Positions 1 to 8,953 of a stretch of 64,000 bases of DNA are shown here, one piece after another. Below the pieces are notes generated by a model. It was not told where the DNA came from. It saw only the letters and a list, made by a program, of their open reading frames with translations, and did not search any database. Where the stretch lies: the NCBI RefSeq assembly GCF_900142105.1, contig NZ_FQZS01000003.1, forward strand, positions 311,720 to 375,719, given 5' to 3'. Every line of letters starts with the position of its first letter. The first letter of the stretch is position 1. The stretch is from Lutispora thermophila DSM 19022 (GTDB taxonomy: Bacteria; Bacillota; Clostridia; Lutisporales; Lutisporaceae). The translations under genes and the position numbers were made by a program.

Positions 1-530
1 TTACAGATATCGAAGGAAATTGGGCTCAGGACTATATCCAGAAGTTATTTGAAGCAGATGTGGTTCTCCCGAAGGAAGGCAGCATGTACAAACCTGGAGA
101 ATATATAACAAGGGCTGAATTTGCTGCTTATCTTACAAAAGCTATAGGGCTCAGAGAAATTGATGGACGTGGAAGCTATAAGGATGTTTCGTCAAAAAAC
201 CCTTATGCGGGATATATTGAAGCAGCATCAAGAGCCGGATTGATACAAGGTTACAATGGATATTTCTATCCAGAAAACAATATAACAAGACAGGATGCAG
301 CAGTAATAATGATGAGAGCATTGAGATTTTTTGGCAAGAATATAGATACAGGTTCTGGATATAGTTTTACAGATAGCAGCAGCATTTCCCATTATGCAGT
401 TGATGCCGTAAAACTTATGTATGAGTTAAATATAATGAGTGGGAAACCAGGTAATATATTTGCTCCAAATGATTTTACCACTAGAGCGGAAGCTGCCAAA
501 ATTATATTGGCATTTATGGGATTAATATAA
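1..530 (+). CDS. S-layer homology (SLH) domain protein, C-terminal part
   Basis: The reading frame is open from the first bases of the window, so the gene begins upstream and only its last ~176 residues are seen. Three consecutive SLH modules fill this part: one starting at the window edge, one around a YKDV motif and one around an SFTD motif. Each carries the conserved ITRAE/ITRQD/TTRAE signature. SLH triplets bind pyruvylated secondary cell-wall polymer and anchor exported proteins to the Gram-positive surface. The function of the missing N-terminal part cannot be told. A strong hairpin with a T-run follows the stop. Family assignment is secure; the substrate or enzymatic role is unknown. 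Confidence 0.9.
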   Translation, partial: TDIEGNWAQDYIQKLFEADVVLPKEGSMYKPGEYITRAEFAAYLTKAIGLREIDGRGSYKDVSSKNPYAGYIEAASRAGLIQGYNGYFYPENNITRQDAAVIMMRALRFFGKNIDTGSGYSFTDSSSISHYAVDAVKLMYELNIMSGKPGNIFAPNDFTTRAEAAKIILAFMGLI

Positions 531-664
531 TGCGTGTAATGGTACAGTATTGTAAAATTTGATATTACGCGCTTTATATTGCGTTATTATATAGCTTATA
601 TGGTTCTATTATATGCCCATATTTTATGGCTGTATTTTATGGTTATATTCAATAGATGGTGCCG

Positions 665-697
665 AGATCTTTCTTTAAGAAAGGTCTTTTATTTTTT
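665..697 (+). terminator. Intrinsic terminator after SLH gene
   Basis: A 10-bp stem (665-674 with 678-687, one G-T pair) with a 3-nt loop is followed by a T-rich stretch. It lies between the SLH gene and the SOS operon and should end the SLH transcript. Confidence 0.8.
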
Positions 698-709
698 GGA
701 TAAAGATGC

Positions 710-742
710 TATAATTAATACGAACATATGTTCGTATTAATT
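710..742 (+). promoter_or_regulatory. LexA (SOS) operator and promoter of the polymerase operon
   Basis: The 14-mer cgaacatatgttcg at 721-734 is a perfect match to the Firmicutes LexA consensus CGAACRNRYGTTYG. It sits in a perfect 30-bp palindrome (713-742). A TATAAT -10 hexamer at 710-715 immediately precedes it, so the operator covers the transcription start. The -35 region is weak. LexA would repress the downstream Y-family polymerase until DNA damage. Confidence 0.9.
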
Positions 743-805
743 TGCATATAATTATATTAAGATGCTTTGTGGCAAGAGAAAGTAATATTTGATAAAAGCG
801 GTGAT

Positions 806-2062
806 ATGATGACTAAAAGGACAATAATGCATATAGATGTCAACTCTGCTTTTCTGTCTTGGCAGGCTGTGTACGACTTGCAAAGAGGAGCTGATGTGGA
901 TTTAAGAGAAATACCTGCTGTGGTAGGAGGTTCCCAAGAAGAAAGAAGAGGTATAGTGCTGGCAAAGAGCATACCTGCCAAGGCTTTTGGAATACAGACA
1001 GGAGAAATTATATGGCAGGCTAAGCAGAAATGTCCCGGTCTTGTAGTAGTGCCACCCAATTATGAGCTTTATATGAAGGCAAGCAATGCATTGTATAATC
1101 TGATCAAAGAATATTCTCCAAAGGTTCAGCGTTTTTCTATAGATGAAATGTTTTTGGATTATACAGGCATGGAGCCTTTTTTTGGTGAAGCTTTTGAGGC
1201 TGCTCACAAGATAAAGGACAGGATAAAAAAGGAATTAGGATTTACTGTGAATATAGGCATAGGAGGAAATAAGCTTACAGCTAAGATTGCTGGAGATTTA
1301 AAAAAGCCGGATATGGTTCATACTCTCTATGATTATGAAATACCTTCAAAAATGTGGCCTTTGCCTGTAGAGGATCTGTTTATGGTAGGAAGGAGAACAA
1401 AGAAAAAATTATACGATATAAACGTAAAAACTATAGGGGATCTGGCAAATACAGATATAAAGTTTTTATATAGTAAATTTAAATCTTTTGGTAACCTCTT
1501 GTGGAAGTATGCCAACGGTATAGAGGATTCACCGGTAGCAGGAAGTGGAATAACCAATATTAAAGGAATAGGAAACAGCACTACCATAAGATTTGATGTA
1601 GATGATAAGAAAACAGCTTTCAAGGTATTGCTTTCTCTTACAGAGTCAGTAGCCATGCGGCTTAGAGCAGCTAAAGCCTGCTGTAGTGTAGTATCCGTGG
1701 AAATAAGGACATCTCAGCTTAATTGCTATTCTCACCAGAGAAAGCTTATGACGCCTACCTGTATAACCAGCGAAATATATGCTACGGTTGCTGAGCTTTT
1801 TGAGGAATGTTGGAGAGGAGAGAGAATAAGACATTTAGGAGTAAGAGTAAGTGACCTTTCAGGGGATGATTTTGTTCAACTTTCATTGTTTGATGATAGA
1901 AACAGGCAAAAAAGAGAAGCATTGGACTTTGCCATAGATTCAATAAGATGCAAATATGGCAAGAATTCTATAATGAGAGCAGTATTATCGGATGGCGAGT
2001 TTTCACCGGTTTCAGGTGGCGTAGGAGAAGATGATTATGTAATGATGGGCAGCATATTATAA
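806..2062 (+). CDS. dinB: Y-family translesion DNA polymerase (DinB/UmuC-type)
   Basis: Error-prone polymerase that copies past damaged bases, about 418 residues. The N-terminal catalytic motif HIDVNSAFLSW supplies one metal-binding Asp, and RFSIDEMFLDY near residue 110 holds the catalytic Asp-Glu pair. A KxxAKxxxxxxKPD-like segment and a helix-hairpin-helix region (VGRRTKKKLY) follow. Near the C terminus QLSLF is a classic sliding-clamp binding motif. Tandem ATGs occur at 806 and 809 behind a weak GCGGTG ribosome site; an upstream TTG in frame (767) adds residues not typical of the family. The perfect LexA box upstream supports an SOS role. Whether it is a Pol IV or a UmuC-like Pol V subunit is not settled by sequence alone. 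Confidence 0.93.
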   Translation: MMTKRTIMHIDVNSAFLSWQAVYDLQRGADVDLREIPAVVGGSQEERRGIVLAKSIPAKAFGIQTGEIIWQAKQKCPGLVVVPPNYELYMKASNALYNLIKEYSPKVQRFSIDEMFLDYTGMEPFFGEAFEAAHKIKDRIKKELGFTVNIGIGGNKLTAKIAGDLKKPDMVHTLYDYEIPSKMWPLPVEDLFMVGRRTKKKLYDINVKTIGDLANTDIKFLYSKFKSFGNLLWKYANGIEDSPVAGSGITNIKGIGNSTTIRFDVDDKKTAFKVLLSLTESVAMRLRAAKACCSVVSVEIRTSQLNCYSHQRKLMTPTCITSEIYATVAELFEECWRGERIRHLGVRVSDLSGDDFVQLSLFDDRNRQKREALDFAIDSIRCKYGKNSIMRAVLSDGEFSPVSGGVGEDDYVMMGSIL

Positions 2063-2092
2063 TTACATCAATTGTTTTAAGGAGTGAGAACT

Positions 2093-2356
2093 ATGAAGTT
2101 GATGAGAAAACCCATAGAAGTTATAGCCTGGTTTGATTTTCAGGGAAATGCAGTTCCCATACGATTCAGATATGAGGATGAAGATGAGGAATTGCGTGTA
2201 GTAAAGGTGAACAAGGTAATAAAAAAAGACAAAGATAAATTCGCAGGCAATTCCATGATGAAATATACCTGCGAAACCTCTGACAATGGTGTAATTAAAG
2301 TTTTTGAGCTGCGTTATGAAATAGACAGTCTTAAATGGTATTTGCACAAGATGTGA
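2093..2356 (+). CDS. Small protein in the SOS polymerase operon
   Basis: An 87-residue, mostly beta-type and charged protein. It begins 30 nt after the polymerase stop behind TAAGGAG (2078-2084), which favours the ATG at 2093 over a GTG at 2084. No terminator lies between them, so it should be co-transcribed and DNA-damage inducible. Its sequence (PIEVIAWFD at the N terminus, an acidic YEDEDEE segment, SLKWYLHKM at the end) contains no motif I can tie to a reaction. Similar small proteins accompany Y-family polymerases in Clostridia, so an accessory role in translesion synthesis is the obvious but unproven guess. Confidence 0.75.
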   Translation: MKLMRKPIEVIAWFDFQGNAVPIRFRYEDEDEELRVVKVNKVIKKDKDKFAGNSMMKYTCETSDNGVIKVFELRYEIDSLKWYLHKM

Positions 2357-2364
2357 AAACTTTA

Positions 2365-2787
2365 CTATTTCCCTTTAGTTTCTTTGGTATCTTTAGTGTC
2401 TTTGGTTGCTGCCGCTTCAGCCTTTGCAATGGAAAGATCCATCCTGCAATTGCCATTGAATATTGCACCTTCGTCGATTACTATGTTTTTGGCATTGATA
2501 TCTCCTATTAACTTAGCTGTAGAAGTTATATGGAGATGATTTTCTACAGTTACATTTCCTTCTACTATACCCGATAGTATTACGCTATCGGCTTTTATAT
2601 TTCCCTTAATAGAGCCGTCTTCACCAACTATAAGATTCCCTAAGAGAGTAACATCACCTTTCATTTTCCCATCTATTCTGACAGTGCCTTCTGCTGTTAA
2701 AGTACCTTCAATACCTGTGTTCTTGCCTATTAAGGTATCTATTTTATCTGTATTGATAGTTGTAGTTTTCTTATTTGAAGTAAACAT
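2365..2787 (-). CDS. Bactofilin (polymer-forming cytoskeletal protein)
   Basis: A 140-residue bactofilin (DUF583). The core is a right-handed beta-helix built from short repeats: GTLTAEGTVRIDGKMKGDV, then LIVGEDGSIKGNIKADSVIL, then further turns. Short charged N- and C-terminal tails flank it, the last ending in repeated KDTKDTKETK units. Bactofilins self-assemble into filaments at the membrane and position cell-wall enzymes. The ATG at 2787 follows AAAGGAG by 8 nt. The gene directly follows an M23 peptidase on the same strand with a 16-nt gap, a conserved pairing in which the filament scaffolds the peptidase. That peptidase is interrupted here. Confidence 0.92.
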   Translation of the reverse strand: MFTSNKKTTTINTDKIDTLIGKNTGIEGTLTAEGTVRIDGKMKGDVTLLGNLIVGEDGSIKGNIKADSVILSGIVEGNVTVENHLHITSTAKLIGDINAKNIVIDEGAIFNGNCRMDLSIAKAEAAATKDTKDTKETKGK

Positions 2788-2803
2788 AATCAAATCTCCT
2801 TTG

Positions 2804-3763
2804 CTAAAAATATTTTTCAGGGTCTACATTTTTGCCGTTAAGTTTTACTTCATAATGAAGGTGTGGGCCGGTGCTTCTTCCTGTGTTTCCTACTCTGGAT
2901 ATAACCTGTCCCCTTTTCACTTTGTCTCCTTCCTTTACAAGGATAGCTGAATTATGAGCATAGCATGTGGTAAATCCATAACCATGTGATATGACAACCA
3001 TTTTTCCATATCCTGATTTATATCCGGCAAAAGATACGGTGCCATCAGCAGTAGCTACAACATCTGTACCATAAGGGGCTCCAAAGTCAACTCCTTCATG
3101 GAATTCACTGCCACGGCTGGTAAATGGATTTTTCCTGTAACCGTAAGTTGCTGTAATCTTTGCATTTACCGGAGCTATGGAAGGAACATGTCTCAGGTAA
3201 TCCAATCTATCGCTTACAGAAACTATGGACTCATCAATTTCTGATTTCTGACTTAAAGTTTGCTTTGATAAACTGATTAGAGAAGTTTTAAGATCAGATA
3301 TTTCACTCGACAAATCATAGTTATTTTTGGTGGTATTAGAAGAATATGTATTATTTAGAGAGTTATGTGAAATATTATTCGAAGTTTTTGCTTCTTCAGT
3401 TTTTTCGGAGGTTTTGCTTTTTAAGCCTACTGCAGCTTTTACTTCTTCTAAAGCTGCTATATTTTCTTCCAATTGATCTTGAATTTTTGCTGCGTTAAGA
3501 TTAAGGTTTTCTATTTCAATCTTCTGGCGATTGTTTATCTTGGTAAGTTCTTCAATGTTTTTCAAGCTTGCTTCATATTTATTGTAAATGTTATTCAATG
3601 CATATGCAGAAAAGGATGAATATATAATTAGTGCTCCTAATAACAGAATTAGAACCTTAGGACCCCAAATAGGAATCCGTATGGATTATATCGAAGACCC
3701 ATTCTCCGGTATATAGAAAAAATTAACATGTCTATTTTTCTTAGTTGTGAAGGCTTTTTTCAA
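2804..3763 (-). pseudogene. M23 (LytM) peptidoglycan endopeptidase, interrupted by an early in-frame TAA
   Basis: Translated from TTG at 3763 (behind AAAGGG) the frame gives a Lys/Arg-rich start, then PENGSSI, then TAA at 3688-3686 (codon 26). It continues in the same frame with SIRIPIWGPKVL, a hydrophobic membrane segment (LILLLGALIIYSSFSAYA), a coiled coil (about residues 55-180) and a complete M23 domain. The zinc motifs are visible: HEGVDFG, the central SGYGKMVVISHG strand and the final TGPHLHYE. The sequence on both sides of the stop fits one membrane-anchored endopeptidase, so a single sense-to-TAA change explains it. Restart at a TTG at 3598 would give a protein without the anchor. It forms an operon with the bactofilin. 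Domain assignment is secure; whether the stop is real needs reads. Confidence 0.85.
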
Positions 3764-4017
3764 TATAATCACCCTTTATATTCCCTTTACATTAAAGAAA
3801 GCAGAAAAGAAGAATAGAATTTGTAACACGATTGCAATACAAATATATTTTAACTAAAGAGATAATGGTGTACAAGACAAAATTTGTAAACCAAAAAGAA
3901 AAGTCTTCACGAAAAAATGACAAAAATAGCATATGGGATAAAATATGAATATTTAAGTTGAATTTGTTTAATAAATAATGTTAAGAGAAAAAGTCATAAT
4001 TTAAAGGAGGTTAAGGC

Positions 4018-4281
4018 ATGGGAAAACTTAAAGTGGGAGTAGAGCCTAGCTTAAGCAATGTGAAGAGGTACCTTGAAGAGAATGATATAAATGTAAAGGA
4101 ATTTGACAGCAAGAAGATGAGTTCCGCATGGAACATGAACAGATATGATGCAGTAGTAGTTTCAGGCGCTGATATAAATATTATGGGAATACAGGATGTT
4201 GTAGGAAAGGCAAAGGTTATAGATGCATCTGGAATGACACCTGAGGAAGTATATAATCAGATAATTGATATTCAGAAGTAG
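4018..4281 (+). CDS. YkuS family (UPF0180) protein
   Basis: An 87-residue protein with an excellent AAAGGAGG ribosome site 7-8 nt before ATG. The N terminus (KVGVEPSLSNVKRYLEEN) and the central RYDAVVVSGADINIMGIQD match the YkuS/UPF0180 family of small Firmicutes proteins, which resemble a half-Rossmann alpha/beta unit. The biochemical function is not known. The gene stands alone, with its own terminator directly downstream. Confidence 0.85.
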   Translation: MGKLKVGVEPSLSNVKRYLEENDINVKEFDSKKMSSAWNMNRYDAVVVSGADINIMGIQDVVGKAKVIDASGMTPEEVYNQIIDIQK

Positions 4282-4304
4282 TAATAATGCAAAAAATATA
4301 TTAA

Positions 4305-4350
4305 AATAAAGTATGTATAAGGTGAAACCTTAACATGCTTTATTTTTCTT
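4305..4350 (+). terminator. Intrinsic terminator after ykuS-like gene
   Basis: A long, nearly perfect hairpin (left arm from AATAAAG at 4305, right arm ending GCTTTATT at 4344) with GTGAAA in the loop is followed by TTTCTTT. Confidence 0.8.
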
Positions 4351-4392
4351 TATATAGAAAAGCATACTTCAGTATGAGAGGTTGATTTTTAG

Positions 4393-4623
4393 ATGAACTT
4401 GTCAATGTTCATAGATATTTTATTTTGGATAGGAATTATTATGGCTTTTATTGGGGGTATTATTGTAGTAGCATCTTTTACCATTTTTAAAAGAAAGGTT
4501 ATGAGGACTCCAATATATGAAAATGTGGAACCGGGGTCAAGTAAGAAGGTAAATTGGGGTTATGTGCTTTTATTAGTGGGAATAGGATTGTATTTTATAT
4601 CCTATTATCTTTCTATAAGATGA
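4393..4623 (+). CDS. Small two-helix membrane protein of unknown function
   Basis: A 76-residue protein with two predicted membrane helices (about residues 8-30 and 54-72). They are joined by a basic/polar loop containing RTPIYENVEPGSSKKVN. The ribosome site is modest (GAGAGG). It ends 23 nt before the ThpR gene and probably shares its transcript. No catalytic or binding motif is visible and I do not recognise the family. Confidence 0.65.
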   Translation: MNLSMFIDILFWIGIIMAFIGGIIVVASFTIFKRKVMRTPIYENVEPGSSKKVNWGYVLLLVGIGLYFISYYLSIR

Positions 4624-4646
4624 AAAAGGAATAAAGGTTGGTTTTT

Positions 4647-5207
4647 ATGAGAACATTTATAGGTATTGATTTTGATATGAAGATAAAAGATGAGATTAAA
4701 AATCTTCAATCTGTTGTGAAAGAAAATTCTATTAGAGGCAGATTCAAATATGTGGCTAATTTTCACCTGACTTTGAAATTCTTGGGTGAAATAACTGAGA
4801 ACCAGATTCCTCTAATTAATGAAGTATTGAAAAGATCAGCAGATAATGTGGGCGACTTCAGCCTGATTATTGAAAAGTTAGGCTTCTTTGGTGGGAAAGG
4901 TGCAAACATCAGGACTCTTTGGTTAGGGCTTGGAGGGGATTTGGATTCTTTAAATGCTTTATATGAGAATATTGAAGATGGTCTAAGTGTATTAGGCTTT
5001 GAAAAGGAGAAAAGAACCTATACACCTCATATAACCATTGCCCAGGATCTTCTGCTCAATAAGGATTTTCACGAATTGAGAAAAACTCTTGACTTGAGCA
5101 GGATACCAAGCATAAATGTAAGAGAGGTTTCGTTGATAAAAAGCGAACAGATTCAAGGGAGAAGGGTCTATACACCCATATCTACTTTTAAGTTAATAGG
5201 TCAATAG
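4647..5207 (+). CDS. thpR: RNA 2',3'-cyclic phosphodiesterase (2H family)
   Basis: A 186-residue 2H phosphoesterase. It has the two diagnostic HxT motifs: HLTL at residues 40-43 and HITI at 128-131. Both histidines act on 2',3'-cyclic phosphate termini of RNA, opening them to 2'-phosphates. The length is typical of ThpR (formerly LigT, 2'-5' RNA ligase). The ATG at 4647 lies 9 nt after AAAGG and gives the usual MRTFIGI start; an in-frame TTG at 4638 is less likely. Only 12-21 nt separate it from the radical SAM gene downstream, so the two are probably co-transcribed. Confidence 0.92.
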   Translation: MRTFIGIDFDMKIKDEIKNLQSVVKENSIRGRFKYVANFHLTLKFLGEITENQIPLINEVLKRSADNVGDFSLIIEKLGFFGGKGANIRTLWLGLGGDLDSLNALYENIEDGLSVLGFEKEKRTYTPHITIAQDLLLNKDFHELRKTLDLSRIPSINVREVSLIKSEQIQGRRVYTPISTFKLIGQ

Positions 5208-5228
5208 AAAACAGGATAGGTGAATTTA

Positions 5229-7088
5229 TTGAAAAATATTGATACTTCAGCTTTTCTTCCCATATCAAGAGAGGATATGAAGGAGAGAGGAATTGAACAA
5301 TTTGATTTTATATATATAAGCGGTGATGCTTACGTAGATCATCCAAGCTTTGGACATGCGATAATAACAAGGATTCTGGATCATATGGGGTATAAAGTGG
5401 GAATAATACCTCAGCCTGATTGGCGGAAAAAAGAAAGCTTCATGATACTGGGAAAACCCAAATATGCTTTTCTGGTTTCTTCCGGAAATATGGATTCTAT
5501 GGTTAATCATTATACTTCCTCAAAAAAGAGGAGAAAAGAGGACCTTTATTCTCCAGGGGGAAAAACAGGAGCTAGACCTGATAGAGCTGTTATAGTATAT
5601 TGCAATAAATTAAGGGAAGCCTATAAGGATGTCCCCATAATAATTGGAGGAGTGGAAGCAAGCCTTAGGAGATTTGCACATTATGACTATTGGGATGATA
5701 GAGTCAGGCGTTCAATACTTCTGGATTCAAGAGCAGATTTGCTCATATATGGTATGGGAGAGAGGCCCATTAGACAGATTGCTGAAGCTTTATCCAGCGG
5801 CATAGATATAAAGTATGTGAATTATGTAGATGGTACGGCCTATGTGACAAATTCCACAGCAGGATTAAAAGATGCAGTATTCATTGAAAGCTATGAAGAG
5901 GTTGCTGCGGATAAAAAGAAATATGCCAAGGCTTTTTTGAAGCAATCAAGAGAACAGGATTATCATACGGGCAGAATAGTGGTACAGCCTCATGGTGATA
6001 GATTCCTTGTTCAGAATCCTCCTGCTAAGCCTCTGGATCAATATGAGATGGATGATGTATATTCTCTTCCCTATGCCAGGGATTATCATCCCATATATAT
6101 AAATCAGGGGGGAATACCTGCATTACAGGAAGTAAAATTCAGCATAACATCCCATAGAGGTTGCTACGGAGGCTGTTCTTTCTGTGCCTTGAATTTTCAT
6201 CAAGGCAGAGTGATACAGAGCAGAAGCCATGAATCAATCATAGAAGAAGCAAAACTGATGACAGAAGATCCCGAGTTTAAAGGATATATCCATGATGTAG
6301 GAGGTCCGACTGCCAATTTCAGGCATGCTGCTTGCAAAAAACAGGAGAAATACGGAGTATGCACAGATAGACAGTGTATGTTTCCTACACCATGTAAAAA
6401 CCTTATAGTTGACCACAGTGATTACATTGAACTTCTTAGAAAATTGAGGCATCTGCCTAAAGTAAAGAAGGTGTTTATAAGGTCAGGTATTAGATATGAT
6501 TATGTGATTCAAGACAAGAGGGATGATTTCATTATTGAATTATGCAAGCATCATGTAAGTGGGCAACTAAAGGTAGCACCGGAGCATGTATCAGAAAAAG
6601 TTTTAAAACTTATGGGAAAACCAAGCAAAAAAGTGTATGATAGATTTAAGGAGAAATATTTCGAAACAAATAGAAAAATAAGGAAGGAACAGTATCTGGT
6701 TCCCTACCTTATGTCGGCTCATCCTGGATCTGATTTGAAAGCAGCTATAGAATTGGCTGAGTATGTCAGAGATATGGGATACAATCCGGAGCAAATACAG
6801 GATTTCTATCCTACTCCTGGCAGCTTATCTACAACCATGTATTATATAGAGTTGGATCCAAGGACCATGGAGAGGATTTATGTTCCGAAGAGTCCAACTG
6901 AGAAAGCAATGCAAAAAGCATTGATACAATATAGGAATCCTAAGAATTATGATTTGGTGTATAAGGCTCTAAGCATTGCAAACAGAACTGATCTTATAGG
7001 TTTTGGAAGCAAGTGTCTTATAAAGCCAAAAAATAAGAAAACAATCAATAAAGCTGCAAATGGCAAAAAAGCAAGAAGGAAAAATTAA
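5229..7088 (+). CDS. YgiQ family radical SAM protein (UPF0313)
   Basis: About 619 residues, the usual length. The N-terminal region ([20 protein letters not shown]) matches the cobalamin-binding-like domain of YgiQ proteins. The radical SAM domain follows, with the cluster motif CYGGCSFC (CxxxCxxC) near residues 312-319. Further conserved parts are [14 protein letters not shown] and the C-terminal [16 protein letters not shown]. The family is widespread, but its substrate is undefined. TTG at 5229 is favoured because AGGATAGGTG sits at the right distance; GTG at 5220 is an alternative 9 nt upstream. The Lys/Arg-rich tail ends 22 nt before the histidine ammonia-lyase start. Confidence 0.9.
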   Translation: MKNIDTSAFLPISREDMKERGIEQFDFIYISGDAYVDHPSFGHAIITRILDHMGYKVGIIPQPDWRKKESFMILGKPKYAFLVSSGNMDSMVNHYTSSKKRRKEDLYSPGGKTGARPDRAVIVYCNKLREAYKDVPIIIGGVEASLRRFAHYDYWDDRVRRSILLDSRADLLIYGMGERPIRQIAEALSSGIDIKYVNYVDGTAYVTNSTAGLKDAVFIESYEEVAADKKKYAKAFLKQSREQDYHTGRIVVQPHGDRFLVQNPPAKPLDQYEMDDVYSLPYARDYHPIYINQGGIPALQEVKFSITSHRGCYGGCSFCALNFHQGRVIQSRSHESIIEEAKLMTEDPEFKGYIHDVGGPTANFRHAACKKQEKYGVCTDRQCMFPTPCKNLIVDHSDYIELLRKLRHLPKVKKVFIRSGIRYDYVIQDKRDDFIIELCKHHVSGQLKVAPEHVSEKVLKLMGKPSKKVYDRFKEKYFETNRKIRKEQYLVPYLMSAHPGSDLKAAIELAEYVRDMGYNPEQIQDFYPTPGSLSTTMYYIELDPRTMERIYVPKSPTEKAMQKALIQYRNPKNYDLVYKALSIANRTDLIGFGSKCLIKPKNKKTINKAANGKKARRKN

Positions 7089-7110
7089 AAGGAAAAGGAG
7101 ATGTATTCAG

Positions 7111-8637
7111 ATGGGACATTTGTACATCGACGGAGAACACCTGACCATAAAGGATGTGGTCAATGTAGCAAGAGGAGGCTTCTTGGTTGAGCTATCGCCT
7201 GAAGCGGTAACAAAGATCAAAAAATCAAGGGAATATGTGGATAATCTTGTGGAGAAAGAACAAGTGGTATACGGAATTACCACGGGTTTTGGCAAATTTA
7301 GTGATACCTATATATCAAGAGAAGATACAAAAACTCTTCAAAGAAACCTTATCGTCAGCCATGCATGCTCCATGGGAAATCCACTACCTGAGGAGACCGT
7401 TAGAGGAGTTATGCTTCTTCGTGCTAATGCATTGGCTAAGGGATACTCAGGCATAAGGTTGGAGACAGTGAATACTTTATTGGAGATGCTTAATAAAGGA
7501 GTTCATCCAATAATACCGGAGAAAGGCTCTTTAGGTGCCAGCGGAGATTTAGCACCTCTTGCCAATATGGTTCTTGTCATGCTTGGTGAAGGTGAAGCAA
7601 TTTACAAGGGAGAAAGATTGCCTGGCAAAGAAGCCATGGATAGAGCCGGTATAAAAACCATTGAGCTTACATCAAAGGAAGGATTGGCACTGATTAACGG
7701 AACACCTGTGATGACATCTATAGGAGCATTAGCTGTTTATGATGCCATGAATCTGATGAAAACCGCAGATATAATTTCATCTATGACACTTGAAGCCTTA
7801 AAAGGCATAACAGATGCTTTCAATGAAAGAGTTCATAAGGCAAGAGGTCAAAAAGGACAAATGGCTACGGCAAGAAATGTGTTGAGGATAACTGAAGGAA
7901 GCAATCTCACAACTCGACAGGGAGAGTTAAGGGTGCAGGACGCCTATACATTGAGATGTATACCTCAGATACATGGGGCCAGCAGAGATGCTATAAATTA
8001 TGTCAAGGAAATAATATCTATAGAACTTAATGCGGCAACAGATAATCCTTTGATTTTTGCAGAAGATAATATGGTCATTTCAGGCGGTAACTTCCACGGA
8101 CAACCAATAGCTTTGGCAATGGATTTTCTAGGCATAGCAGTATCTGAACTGGCAAATGTATCAGAAAGAAGAATTGAAAGGCTCGTAAACCCACAACTTA
8201 ACGATTTGCCTGCATTCCTGACAAAAAAAGGAGGATTGAACTCCGGTTTCATGATAACTCAATACGCAGCTGCTTCAATGGTATCTGAGAATAAGGTATT
8301 GGCACATCCTGCCAGTGTAGACTCGATCCCATCTTCTGCCAACCAAGAAGACCATGTAAGCATGGGAACAACAGCTGCCAGAAAAGCAAGAGCTATTCTT
8401 GATAATGTTGAAAAAGTTCTTGCCATAGAAGCCTTTGCAGCATCGCAGGCCATAAGCTTCAGGGAAGATGTGGTATTAGGAAGGGGAACAAGAAAAGCCT
8501 ACGAAGAGATCAGAAAAAATGTGGCCCCTGTAGATGATGATAGAATAATGTATATTGACATGGATAAGATTGATAAAATGATTAAAGCAGGAGCGTTTGT
8601 AAAAGTTGTAGAAGAAGAACTAGGAGAGCTGGAGTAA
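7111..8637 (+). CDS. hutH: Histidine ammonia-lyase
   Basis: Converts L-histidine to trans-urocanate and ammonia. The 508-residue protein begins VYGITTGFGKFSD-type sequence near residue 50 with the catalytic Tyr. GSLGASGDLAPL follows, where Ala-Ser-Gly near residues 142-144 self-cyclises to the MIO electrophile. TDNPLIF and SSANQEDHVSMG complete the active site. ATG at 7111 follows AAAAGGAG by 10 nt; an upstream frame-open extension overlapping the radical SAM gene is not needed. No other hut genes (hutU, hutI, hutG or a formiminotransferase) are nearby, so the rest of the pathway must be elsewhere, or the enzyme acts alone. Aromatic-amino-acid lyases share this fold, but the overall match is to HutH. 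Confidence 0.93.
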   Translation: MGHLYIDGEHLTIKDVVNVARGGFLVELSPEAVTKIKKSREYVDNLVEKEQVVYGITTGFGKFSDTYISREDTKTLQRNLIVSHACSMGNPLPEETVRGVMLLRANALAKGYSGIRLETVNTLLEMLNKGVHPIIPEKGSLGASGDLAPLANMVLVMLGEGEAIYKGERLPGKEAMDRAGIKTIELTSKEGLALINGTPVMTSIGALAVYDAMNLMKTADIISSMTLEALKGITDAFNERVHKARGQKGQMATARNVLRITEGSNLTTRQGELRVQDAYTLRCIPQIHGASRDAINYVKEIISIELNAATDNPLIFAEDNMVISGGNFHGQPIALAMDFLGIAVSELANVSERRIERLVNPQLNDLPAFLTKKGGLNSGFMITQYAAASMVSENKVLAHPASVDSIPSSANQEDHVSMGTTAARKARAILDNVEKVLAIEAFAASQAISFREDVVLGRGTRKAYEEIRKNVAPVDDDRIMYIDMDKIDKMIKAGAFVKVVEEELGELE

Positions 8638-8665
8638 TTAAAATTAATATAGATAGGATGATTTC

Positions 8666-8923
8666 ATGATAACGAAGGAAGATATCGACAGAATTAATTT
8701 TCTCGCTAGAAAATCCAAGACCGAAAACCTAACAGATGACGAAAAGAAAGAGCAGCAAATGCTGAGAAGAAAATATATAGATTGGATTAAACTTCAGGTT
8801 CGAACACAATTGGATGCCATAGAAATAGTGGATTCTGATGGTCACCATCACAAACATGGACCCAATTGTAATTGCGGTCACCATCATAAACATGGTCCCG
8901 ATTGTGATTGTCATAAACATTAA
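8666..8923 (+). CDS. DUF896 protein with a duplicated His/Cys metal-binding tail
   Basis: Residues 1-58 are a complete DUF896 (YnzC-type) helical-hairpin domain: ITKEDIDRIN, ARKSKTE, LTDDEKKEQ, LRRKYIDWI and LDAIEIVD. Normal family members stop there, with a short tail. This protein adds ~27 residues made of two copies of the unit HHHKHGPxCxC. At DNA level the two ~36-bp copies are clearly duplicates. The tail has 11 His and 5 Cys, so metal binding (Zn, Ni, Cu or Co) is very likely. The domain's role is not well defined. The start follows AGGATG, and the gene sits between hutH and cheW on the same strand. Confidence 0.85.
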   Translation: MITKEDIDRINFLARKSKTENLTDDEKKEQQMLRRKYIDWIKLQVRTQLDAIEIVDSDGHHHKHGPNCNCGHHHKHGPDCDCHKH

Positions 8924-8953
8924 AATATCAATTATAGTATGGAGGAGATAATT

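Noticed and set aside
5265-6794. Several short minus-strand frames inside the YgiQ gene
   Set aside because: All lie within a well-supported radical SAM gene and lack ribosome sites and family-like sequence.
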